A stretch of DNA of 64,000 nucleotides from SIAJ01 sp036266155 (lineage in GTDB: Bacteria > Planctomycetota > Planctomycetia > Gemmatales > Gemmataceae), in assembly GCA_036266155.1 (NCBI GenBank), contig DATANR010000328.1:8646-72645 (forward strand), read 5' to 3'. This document shows, one piece after another, positions 57,337 through 64,000 of the stretch (within the stretch, counting starts at the first letter, position 1; every line of letters starts with the position of its first letter). The notes under the pieces are model-generated. The model was given only the letters and a program-made list of their open reading frames with translations, was not told where the DNA came from and made no database searches. A program made the position numbers and the translations under genes.

Positions 57337-58053
57337 CTACTCGCCTTCCAGCCCCTTAAACAACGTCGTGCCGACCCGAACGATGGTCGCCCCTTCCTCG
57401 ATCGCTACTTCAAAATCGCCGGACATTCCCATCGAGAGCTGAGTCAGCTGAGGCCCTAAATCCTTCCATGCAATATTCAGACGATCGCGAAATGCCCGCA
57501 GTTTGGCGAACGTCGGCCGGGCGGCTTCGGGATCGTCCGCAGACGCGGCCATCGTCATCAAGCCGACGACTTCCAGCGGCAGCCGGGCGAATTCAGTCTC
57601 AAGGCGGGCCAGTTCATCGAAATCGAAGCCATGCTTTTGCTCCTCAGCACTGGCGTTTACCTGAAGCAAAACGCGGGGGCGAATGCCGAGCTTCTTTCCT
57701 TCAGATGCCACGGCTTCGGCGAGGCGCAGGCTGTCGATGCTGTGGATGAAGTGCACGAGAGGCAGCGTCGGTTGGACCTTGTTGCGTTGCAGGTGGCCGA
57801 TGAAGTGCCAGCGAATCGGCAAGTGCTTCAGCGCGTCGGCTTTGCGCCAGAGTTCCTGCGGACGGTTCTCACCCAGATCGGCGATACCGAGTTCCGGCAT
57901 CAAGCCGGCGACACGCGGCGAGACGGTCTTGGTGACCGCAACGAGTGTCACCTCCCCTGCATTTCTACCTACGCGCGCGCAGGCGGACGCGATGCGCGTC
58001 CGAACGGAGGCCAGCCGGTCGCCGAGGACAAGGCGTAGTTCAGGGTCGGTCAT
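57337..58053 (-). CDS. PLP-binding protein, YggS/PROSC family
   Basis: A 238-residue alanine-racemase-like single-domain protein that binds pyridoxal phosphate and helps to balance vitamin B6 in the cell. The PLP lysine is in VTLVAVTKTVSP (near residue 41). Other family blocks are ADLGENRPQELWRKADAL, IRWHFIGHLQRNKV, VHFIHSIDSLRLAEAV and the C-terminal LSMGMSGDFEVAIEEGATIVRVGT (for example SMGMSGDFEVAIEEG). ATG 58053 (MTDPELRLVLG) is preferred; ATG 58062 is nine bases upstream and also possible. The product is cytosolic. It diverges from the DUF1015 gene. Confidence 0.93.
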   Translation of the reverse strand: MTDPELRLVLGDRLASVRTRIASACARVGRNAGEVTLVAVTKTVSPRVAGLMPELGIADLGENRPQELWRKADALKHLPIRWHFIGHLQRNKVQPTLPLVHFIHSIDSLRLAEAVASEGKKLGIRPRVLLQVNASAEEQKHGFDFDELARLETEFARLPLEVVGLMTMAASADDPEAARPTFAKLRAFRDRLNIAWKDLGPQLTQLSMGMSGDFEVAIEEGATIVRVGTTLFKGLEGE

Positions 58054-58090
58054 ACTCCGCATCTTACTTCAACGAGTGTCGCTCACGGAG

Positions 58091-58116
58091 GACGGCGTCT
58101 GCTAGACGCCGGCTAT
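58091..58116 (-). repeat. REP-like singlet, family G
   Basis: Read on the minus strand: ATAG followed by CCGGCGTCT-AGC-AGACGCCG, a palindrome with 7-base arms GGCGTCT/AGACGCC (58094-58110 core). ATAG replaces GTAG in this copy. It lies in the divergent promoter region of yggS and the DUF1015 gene. Confidence 0.55.
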
Positions 58117-58399
58117 TGCGTTTCTAAAACCAGTTTGTTCCCGAGAATGAGATCGCCTGTACATCGTTGAAAGTCCGTTGAAGGTCCGAAAATCTGCGCC
58201 ATAAGTGTTTTCTCAGGAATCACTTGGAATATCACCGACTGTTGCCTGGACCGAAGCTCATGTTTCGCGCCGAATCTCAAAATACGTTTCTGGGGTGTGT
58301 GTGATCGTGAACGAAACGTGAACGGGCGACTTGGCGCTCTGTGGTGCGAGTCGGGGCGACGGTCGTAGGATAATTCCACGACGACCTTCAGGAATCGAC

Positions 58400-59692
58400 A
58401 TGGCCGACATTCGAGCTTTCCGCGGTTTGCGCTACGACCTCGGCCGGGCCGGCGCGCTCTCCGATCTCGTCGGGCCGCCCTACGACGTGGTCGATGCGAC
58501 GCTTCAGCGCGTGCTTTACAACCGTAGCCCGTTCAACGCGATCCGGCTCGAACTCACGCAGGACGAGCCCGGCGACACGCCGACCCGCAATCGCTACACG
58601 CGTGCTGGTCAGACCCTGAGCGGCTGGCAGACCGACAACGTCATTCAGCAAGACACGTTGCGGGCGCTTTACGTTGTCGAGCAGGAGTTCACGGTCGAGA
58701 ACGTCACCTACAAGCGTCGCGGCTTCATGGCCCGTGTTCGCCTTGAGCCGTTCGGGACCGGCCGAATCTTCCCACACGAAGAAACCATGTCCGGCCCGAA
58801 GGAAGATCGCCTCAAACTCATGCGGGCGACCGCGATGAATTTGAGCCCGATCTTCGGGCTATACCCCGACGACACCAACGACGTCTTCAGTCGCATCGAG
58901 AGCCAGCTTCAAGGCAAGTTACCGCTTGAGGCCAAGGATCATCTCGGCGTCATCAGCCGGCTGTGGCCGGTCACCGATGAACATGCCGTCGGCTCGGCAA
59001 TCAGCGGCATGGCCGACAAACCCGTCTTCATCGCCGACGGTCACCACCGCTACGAGACGGCCCTGAAGTATCTGGAAGAAGCCCGTGCTGCCGGGACGGT
59101 CGCCAACGACGAGGCGCCGCCGAACTTCATCTTGATGATGCTTGTGTCGATGGCCGACCCAGGGCTCGTCATCCTGCCGACGCACCGGCTCGTGAGCGGT
59201 TTCCCCGGCCTGACGGCGAGCCAGCTCAAGAGCGCCTTGTCGCCGCACTTCACGGTCGAGCGCGTCGCGTCCGACAAGGACGCGTGGGAGGCGATTGAGA
59301 TGGATGGCTCGCAAGAGCTGATGGCGTTCCACACGAACGCCGACGGCGTCTGGCAGACGGCGCGCTTCACGAACCCGGAGCTGATGGCCGAGTTGGCCGC
59401 CGACCACAGCGACGACTGGCGCGAGCTGGCCGTGAGCGTCCTGCATGTCGCCGCGCTGAACAAGCTCATTCCGGCGGCTGTCGGCGGATCAGCGAGTTGC
59501 AAATACGTCCATCTGCTGAACGAGGTCGAGGAGGCCAAGGGCTCGTGCGACCTGGCGGCACTTATTCCAGCAGCGACGATGGGGCATGTCGAACATATCG
59601 CTGGCAATCGCGAGAAGATGCCGCCGAAGTCGACGTACTTCTATCCGAAGCTGCTCACGGGCCTGGTGTTCAATTCGCTCAAGACGAATTAG
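58400..59692 (+). CDS. DUF1015 domain protein
   Basis: A 430-residue protein of the DUF1015 family. Blocks are FRGLRYDLGRAGALSDLVGPPYDVVD at the N-terminus (VGPPYDVVD is the family signature), FPHEETMSGPKEDRLKLMRA, GLYPDDTND, FIADGHHRYETALKY and a late KYVHLLNEVEEAKG. The DGHHRYETAL segment suggests a nucleotide- or metal-related active site. The family has no proven biochemical role; some relatives have been discussed as kinases or in amino-acid (serine) metabolism. ATG 58400 is six bases after AGGA. GATAAT (58369-58374) just upstream could be a -10 element without a clear -35. The next gene starts 6 bases after its stop and is probably cotranscribed. Confidence 0.88.
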   Translation: MADIRAFRGLRYDLGRAGALSDLVGPPYDVVDATLQRVLYNRSPFNAIRLELTQDEPGDTPTRNRYTRAGQTLSGWQTDNVIQQDTLRALYVVEQEFTVENVTYKRRGFMARVRLEPFGTGRIFPHEETMSGPKEDRLKLMRATAMNLSPIFGLYPDDTNDVFSRIESQLQGKLPLEAKDHLGVISRLWPVTDEHAVGSAISGMADKPVFIADGHHRYETALKYLEEARAAGTVANDEAPPNFILMMLVSMADPGLVILPTHRLVSGFPGLTASQLKSALSPHFTVERVASDKDAWEAIEMDGSQELMAFHTNADGVWQTARFTNPELMAELAADHSDDWRELAVSVLHVAALNKLIPAAVGGSASCKYVHLLNEVEEAKGSCDLAALIPAATMGHVEHIAGNREKMPPKSTYFYPKLLTGLVFNSLKTN

Positions 59693-59698
59693 GCTGCC

Positions 59699-60559
59699 AT
59701 GCCGGTCTGTTTCACGTTCGATATCGAAGAACACGACCGGATCGAAGCGGCCGTCGGCTTCGATTGTCCGTCCCATCTGAAGGTCGACTACGCGCGGCGG
59801 ATGGAGACGTGCACGCGTTGGATCGTTGAGACGCTCGACCGCGTCGGCGCGAAAGCGACATTCTTCATCGTTGGCCAGATCGCCGTCACGCATCCGCGAC
59901 TGGTGCGCGACATCGCCGAAGCGGGCCACGAGATCGCGTGCCATAGCTGGGACCATCGACGCGTTCACCACTTCACGCCAGCGACTTTTCGCGAGGATTT
60001 GCGCCGCGCCGTCAATGCGCTGGAACAGGCCGGCGGTGTTCGCGTCGTCGGCTTTCGCGCTCCGACGTTCAGCATCGTCCGTGAAACGGCATGGGCGATT
60101 GATGTGCTGGCCGAGGAAGGCATCCGCTACGATTCGTCCGTGTTTCCAGTGCGGCACGATCGTTATGGCGTACCCGACGCGCCGCGAGTGCCTTTTCTCG
60201 TCGAGGGTCGTGAACGCTCATTGCTCGAACTGCCGCCAGTGACGTTGCGCGTCGGCCCAGTCAATCTGCCCGCGGCAGGCGGCGGTTACTTCCGGCTTTT
60301 TCCCACGGCCCTGATGCGGGCGGCCATTCGCCAAGCCGGCGCATCCGTGCTCTACTTCCACCCGTGGGAATTCGATCCGCATCAGCCGCGCTTGCCTCTT
60401 GGAGAATTCGCCAAGTTCCGTTCTTACGTAGGCATTCCGCGAGCGCGCAGTCGCTTGTGTAAGCTCATCAGCCGTTATGGTTCGCGGCGGCTGATCGATG
60501 TGGTTGGCGAATTGAATCCGCAGCAGTTGTCGACGTTTCGGCTGGCTACATCTTCATGA
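59699..60559 (+). CDS. Polysaccharide deacetylase (NodB/DUF3473 type)
   Basis: A 286-residue CE4 deacetylase without signal peptide, which removes acetyl groups from amino sugars of polysaccharides. The NodB motifs are intact: TFDIEEHD (motif 1), HSWDHRRVHH (motif 2, metal-binding His pair), FRAPTFSI (motif 3), and GGGYFR plus YFHPWEFDP for the last motifs. The order and FHPWEFDP-P-R ending match the DUF3473-containing exopolysaccharide-locus (XrtA/PEP-CTERM-type) deacetylases. Six bases after the DUF1015 stop, probably coupled. Its 3' end overlaps the opposite-strand kinase gene by 14 bases. The substrate is inferred only. Confidence 0.93.
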   Translation: MPVCFTFDIEEHDRIEAAVGFDCPSHLKVDYARRMETCTRWIVETLDRVGAKATFFIVGQIAVTHPRLVRDIAEAGHEIACHSWDHRRVHHFTPATFREDLRRAVNALEQAGGVRVVGFRAPTFSIVRETAWAIDVLAEEGIRYDSSVFPVRHDRYGVPDAPRVPFLVEGRERSLLELPPVTLRVGPVNLPAAGGGYFRLFPTALMRAAIRQAGASVLYFHPWEFDPHQPRLPLGEFAKFRSYVGIPRARSRLCKLISRYGSRRLIDVVGELNPQQLSTFRLATSS

Positions 60560-61976
60560 GCTTCGGCAGCAGGAAGACGGCGGCCGCCGAAGTGGCCAGC
60601 GCGACAATCAGGACGCCGCCCCAGAGCAGCCAGTCGAAGTGCTTCTTTTCCTTTTCTTCGGGATGGGCCGCCGCCGAAGCGTGGAAAGACAGATGTGGGC
60701 GAATCGTTGATTCGCCAGCGGGCCGATAATCCTCGGTCGGGCTGTAGGGTGTCGAGCGTGGGACGTCCGTCGGCGTCGGCGCGTAGTCCACGGCCTCCGG
60801 ATCCGGACGCGACGGCGAGATCGGCGTCTTGGTCCGCGGCGGAGTGCTCGCGGTCGTCTGCTTCATCATCTGGCCGGCCGGCGTGGCGCCGCTCGCGCCG
60901 GGCATCGGCGCCGGGCGGATCACCAGGTCGCGGAACTCCGGATAGCCAGTCAGCGCGATGAACTGACCCTGCTTGCTGCGGCTCGCCCGGACGTTCGACG
61001 CGTCGCCGAGCAACCCTTCCTTGAGCGCCTTGCGAATCCCGTCCGTCGTGCCCTTGACCGTGTGCGTTTCGCCGTCATCGTCGCGGTAGACGAGATACCA
61101 GAGGTCGCCGGTCGGCTTGTCGGCCGTCGGGGCGGCGGGCCGCATCGACGTGCCGGTCAGGTCTTCGACAAATTCCTTGCAACTTCCCGGTCGCTGGGCC
61201 GGATCGCCGCTCATGGCACGCATGACGGCCCAGCTGACGCGTTCGCTGAGGATGGGGTTCAACTCGCGCGGCGGCGGCAATTCGTTCCGCTGTTTGCGCA
61301 GCCAGCACTCGAGCGGGCCGACTTTGCCAAAGGGCGTCTCGGCCGTCAGCAGCGTGTAGAGCGTGGCGCCGAGCGAGTAGACGTCGCAACGAATGTCCGC
61401 GTTCTTGGCGTCGCGGAACTGTTCGGGGGCCATGTAGTTTGGCGTGCCGAGTCCGCGGCCGGTCTTGGTCAGGTTCAACTCGTCGTCGGCCATTTTCACG
61501 AGGCCGAGGTCGGTGAGTTTGGCCGTCCCGTCGAGCGTCACCAGAATGTTGTCCGGCTTCACATCGCGGTGGATGAGCCCGGCCTTGTGCGCCCGGTGGA
61601 GTCCCTGGCAGACCTGGGCGATCAAGCGGACGGCCACATCTTCGGACATCGGCCCATCACGGTCGACGCGGGCGCCGAGCGATTCGCCATCGACGAATTC
61701 CATCACCAAGAAGGGTGTCGGCCCCGTTCCGCAGAAATCCAGGGCCCGGACCACGTGCGGGTGTTCCATGACCGCGGCGGCCCGGTACTCTTGCTCGAAG
61801 CGTTTTAATAGGACCGGGTTCTTGGCCGTCGTGGGTGGGAGGACCTTGATGGCGACCAGTTCGCCTGAACCGCGGTGACGGCCCTTATAAACGGCCCCCA
61901 TTCCGCCTTCAGCGATCTTGTCGAGGACGTCGTACTCCCCGATATGCTGGGGAATGGCTCGTGTGTCGAGCGCCAT
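60546..61976 (-). CDS. Ser/Thr protein kinase with C-terminal TM helix
   Basis: A 476-residue Hanks-type kinase. The kinase domain (about 14-275) has IAEGGMGAVYKG (glycine loop), VAIKVL (ATP Lys), IHRDVKPDNILV (catalytic loop), a DLG in place of DFG (LTDLGLVKM) and GTPNYMAPEQF (activation end). Residues about 290-360 (LWYLVYRDDDGETHTVKGTT, DGIRKALKEGLLGDAS) resemble the GYF_2-like unit sometimes fused to planctomycete kinases. A Pro/Thr-rich linker precedes a single C-terminal transmembrane helix (WLLWGGVLIVALATSAAAVF). The catalytic domain is therefore cytoplasmic and tail-anchored. The DLG change is common in planctomycete kinases and does not prove inactivity. It is monocistronic and its start is well defined. 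Confidence 0.9.
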   Translation of the reverse strand: MALDTRAIPQHIGEYDVLDKIAEGGMGAVYKGRHRGSGELVAIKVLPPTTAKNPVLLKRFEQEYRAAAVMEHPHVVRALDFCGTGPTPFLVMEFVDGESLGARVDRDGPMSEDVAVRLIAQVCQGLHRAHKAGLIHRDVKPDNILVTLDGTAKLTDLGLVKMADDELNLTKTGRGLGTPNYMAPEQFRDAKNADIRCDVYSLGATLYTLLTAETPFGKVGPLECWLRKQRNELPPPRELNPILSERVSWAVMRAMSGDPAQRPGSCKEFVEDLTGTSMRPAAPTADKPTGDLWYLVYRDDDGETHTVKGTTDGIRKALKEGLLGDASNVRASRSKQGQFIALTGYPEFRDLVIRPAPMPGASGATPAGQMMKQTTASTPPRTKTPISPSRPDPEAVDYAPTPTDVPRSTPYSPTEDYRPAGESTIRPHLSFHASAAAHPEEKEKKHFDWLLWGGVLIVALATSAAAVFLLPKLMKM

Positions 61977-62344
61977 CCGTTACTCTCCTGCCCCGACTGG
62001 GAGGGGCGGGGATTCGATCGCGGGGCGACGCCTACGAGCGCCATCTTACCCGGCCGGTCAGCAAGACGCAGCAAGATTCCGACGAGACGGACACTTGGTC
62101 CGTTGCTGGGTTTGGTCCGACGGGAGTAGAATACTCCCTCTGACCCATATCTAGCACATAATCCGGGTTTCCGTTGCGGCCGTTCTGGTCGCCCCGACCG
62201 GACGGCTGGATGGTCGGGTCGCCCACCGTGCGCGGCAGATTCTCTTGTCAGGACCGGGCGGGCGGGGCAAAATCAGAAGATAGCGAAGGGCTACGGGTTG
62301 CGGCACGGACGTAAGTCTGCGCCTGGACTCTCGCGGAGGGGCTC
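61977..62344. other. Intergenic region with dyad element, divergent promoters
   Basis: 368 bases between the leftward kinase and the rightward coiled-coil gene. GGGAGTA-gaa-TACTCCC at 62122-62138 is a perfect dyad that could be an operator; TAGAAT lies within it. A 64-codon leftward frame (62032-62226) has no supporting features and is not called. Confidence 0.5.
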
Positions 62345-63973
62345 ATGTCGACCCTGGGCAAGGTTCTGATCTTTTTCAACCTCCTGGCGGCAGGAGCCTT
62401 CGGGTATTTCACCCTCGAAAACTGGCGCGTTCGACAGAACCTGACCTGGGTGGCGTTTCAACGGCAAGTTCAGCTCGACGGCATTCCCCTCGAAGCACCG
62501 ACCTCGCCGCCCGCCGACTTAGAGGAAGATCGCGTCCCCTTCATCATCACCGTCAACGAGAATCGCTACGATTCCGTGCCCAGGGCCAAGCTCAACGATC
62601 TGATGCCGAAGGGCGACGACATCTATGGCGGCGAAGGCGTCAAGGATCAAACCGAAGAGATCAAACGGGTTCAAGGCAAGGTCTTCGCACACATCACCAG
62701 TGCATCGGCGGGCGATGCCAAGTTGCGGTTTGATTGGCTCCAGGCTTACCTTCTGGGCATCGTTCGCAGTGGCGCCGAACGTGATGGCGTGAAAGCGATC
62801 TTCGACATGCGCGATCCGTCGAAGATCAACGCCGCTCGCCGCGACCTGCCGCTCGTTGCTCGGACCAACTCACAGACTGCGGCCTTGCGCACGCTCTACG
62901 ACATCGCTTTGCTGGGTGATCCGCAAGCGATCATGCCGGATGAAGTCCGGGCGACGCGCATCGCGCAGGCCCGCGAATCGGTGAAGCGGTTTGTACTTGG
63001 CGAAGTAGGGCACGGCGCCGCGTCGGGCGGCGACAAAGCCGAAAGCGAGCGCAATCTGACCAACGCTCTTGTGGCGGCTTTGCAAGATCGAGCCGGCGAC
63101 GCTCAGAAGCAAGCGGTCATCGAAAAGGCCGGCGGCGATCCGACCGGTTTCGCACATATCGCGGCTGTTGCCGTTGAACCACTGGCCGACAAGGCGAGCA
63201 CGGATCGGGCGGCCGCTGCCTTGATCGCTTACGCAGTCGGCAAATCAGTGGCTGGTGTCGATACCGAAAAGGCGGGTATCACCGCGGTTGGCGCGTTAAT
63301 CCGTCCACCGGCGTTGAATTTCAACCTCGACAATGAAGTGCTAAAGGCAGCCGAGAATTTGCTCAACAGCAAGTTCGACGAGGCTGCACTTCCAGCCGCC
63401 AGCAAGACGGCGACGAACGATCCGCAGGGCGAAAAGGCCCGCAAGATTGCGCACTTGCTCTACCACATCGACGGCTGGCGCTACCGCGACACCGCCGCCG
63501 CCACGGCCCGGAAGGACTGGCACACGCGGGTGGCGTCGATCGTTGGACTGGCTGCTTACATTCGCGCCGCCGAGGCCGAGGCCACCGAGTATTCGGAGGC
63601 CGGCCAACGGCTGATCGCATCGATCACCGAAGAGCAAAGCGTTTTCGAAGCCGAGTACCAGGCCCAGGTCCAGCGCGTGCTGTTCCTGTACAGCCAGTGG
63701 CTGACCCTGGATACGCAGCTCAAGGCGCAGACGGTCATCACCGACGAAAACACGCGATTGATGAACGAGCGCAAGACCGAGCGCGACAAACTGCTGGAAG
63801 AACTGGCCAAAGCACAAGCCGACGCGAAGGACGCGCTCGAAAAACTGAAGAAAACGCAGCAGTCGCTGTTCGCCATTCAACGCGATCTGCGCGACGCGCA
63901 GGAAGCGTTGCTGATCCTGGAGAAGGAATTGCGGCGAATCGAATTGGGGCCGACAGAGACGACGCAGAAGTAG
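62345..63973 (+). CDS. Single-TM protein with C-terminal coiled coil
   Basis: A 542-residue protein of unknown function. An N-terminal transmembrane anchor (VLIFFNLLAAGAFGYFTLEN, about 8-27) is followed by a predominantly helical extracytoplasmic part rich in Ala (about 120-400) and a long coiled coil (about 415-530; AQTVITDENTRLMNERKTER, EELAKAQADAKDALEKLKKT). No enzyme signature is visible. Planctomycetes often encode such proteins with unknown roles, perhaps in envelope structure. GGAGGG lies six bases before ATG 62345. It is divergent from the kinase gene. The downstream end of the window follows its stop after 27 bases. Confidence 0.75.
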   Translation: MSTLGKVLIFFNLLAAGAFGYFTLENWRVRQNLTWVAFQRQVQLDGIPLEAPTSPPADLEEDRVPFIITVNENRYDSVPRAKLNDLMPKGDDIYGGEGVKDQTEEIKRVQGKVFAHITSASAGDAKLRFDWLQAYLLGIVRSGAERDGVKAIFDMRDPSKINAARRDLPLVARTNSQTAALRTLYDIALLGDPQAIMPDEVRATRIAQARESVKRFVLGEVGHGAASGGDKAESERNLTNALVAALQDRAGDAQKQAVIEKAGGDPTGFAHIAAVAVEPLADKASTDRAAAALIAYAVGKSVAGVDTEKAGITAVGALIRPPALNFNLDNEVLKAAENLLNSKFDEAALPAASKTATNDPQGEKARKIAHLLYHIDGWRYRDTAAATARKDWHTRVASIVGLAAYIRAAEAEATEYSEAGQRLIASITEEQSVFEAEYQAQVQRVLFLYSQWLTLDTQLKAQTVITDENTRLMNERKTERDKLLEELAKAQADAKDALEKLKKTQQSLFAIQRDLRDAQEALLILEKELRRIELGPTETTQK

Positions 63974-64000
63974 GTCAGGTTTCCAACCTGACCGGAAGAA

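Noticed and set aside
62032..62226. 64-codon leftward frame in the kinase/coiled-coil intergenic region
   Set aside because: No ribosome-binding site or homologous feature; it covers a probable promoter and operator region.

Overview
The window reads as a planctomycete chromosome, most likely Gemmataceae or a close relative. This is inferred from gene content, not from a marker gene. Diagnostic content includes a DUF1501 protein, ECF sigma factors next to Ser/Thr kinases, a zinc-finger/kinase/alpha-toroid fusion, Uma2-family genes, HTTM proteins, very large secreted proteins with an LE-x-R-x-x-P N-terminal signature, and a cysteine-rich CCxP protein. GC is high, coding density is about 90%, and I see no tRNA, rRNA, CRISPR array or transposase gene.

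Layout. 1-7.2 kb: tail of a histidine kinase, a BON-domain protein, then a leftward block (Zn-ribbon protein, ECF sigma factor, Hsp20, Lon) that looks like a proteostasis operon. Small accessory genes follow, including a RelE-like toxin/antitoxin pair and a probable DUF4058 remnant. 7.5-15.5 kb: DUF1501 protein, GYF_2 protein, O-methyltransferase, a 1056-codon ORF joining a DusC-like tRNA-dihydrouridine synthase in frame to a secreted beta-helix/GH46 chitosanase, an aldo/keto reductase and a 59-aa Cys/His protein. 15.7-24.3 kb: VIT-VWA protein, two small membrane proteins, an ECF sigma factor followed by a zinc-finger/Ser-Thr kinase/alpha-toroid protein, a HEAT-like protein and a secreted protein. 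24.3-29.1 kb: leftward cluster eda, Uma2, kdgK, Uma2, nnrE, holA. 29.4-38.6 kb: DUF2617, Cys-rich protein, HTTM pair, secreted multi-domain protein, class C beta-lactamase-like hydrolase, and a pseudophosphatase-SUI1 fusion. 38.8-44.7 kb: a WD40/pseudo-caspase protein divergent from a metzincin-like protease.

45.0-50.1 kb holds the most interesting system: one ExbB/TolQ channel gene, three ExbD/TolR genes, a single-TM protein, and a last gene with a TonB-type N-terminal helix (including the S-x3-H motif) whose C-terminal part is a squalene-cyclase-like alpha-toroid in place of a TonB domain. This looks like a Ton/Tol-like energy-transduction module with an unusual output domain. It ends in a clear terminator, facing a 2240-aa cadherin-like repeat protein. 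57.3-64 kb: YggS-type PLP protein, DUF1015, polysaccharide deacetylase, a second Ser/Thr kinase and a coiled-coil membrane protein.

Intergenic DNA is rich in short palindromes that begin with GTAG (or GGAG/GTGG) and often occur as inverted pairs, matching the architecture of REP/REPIN elements. At least six unrelated sequence families are present, and in two or three genes the GTAG supplies the stop codon. No RAYT transposase is in the window.

Start codons were chosen by Shine-Dalgarno spacing and by signal peptide or domain position. All family assignments are from reading the translated sequences; no search was run.
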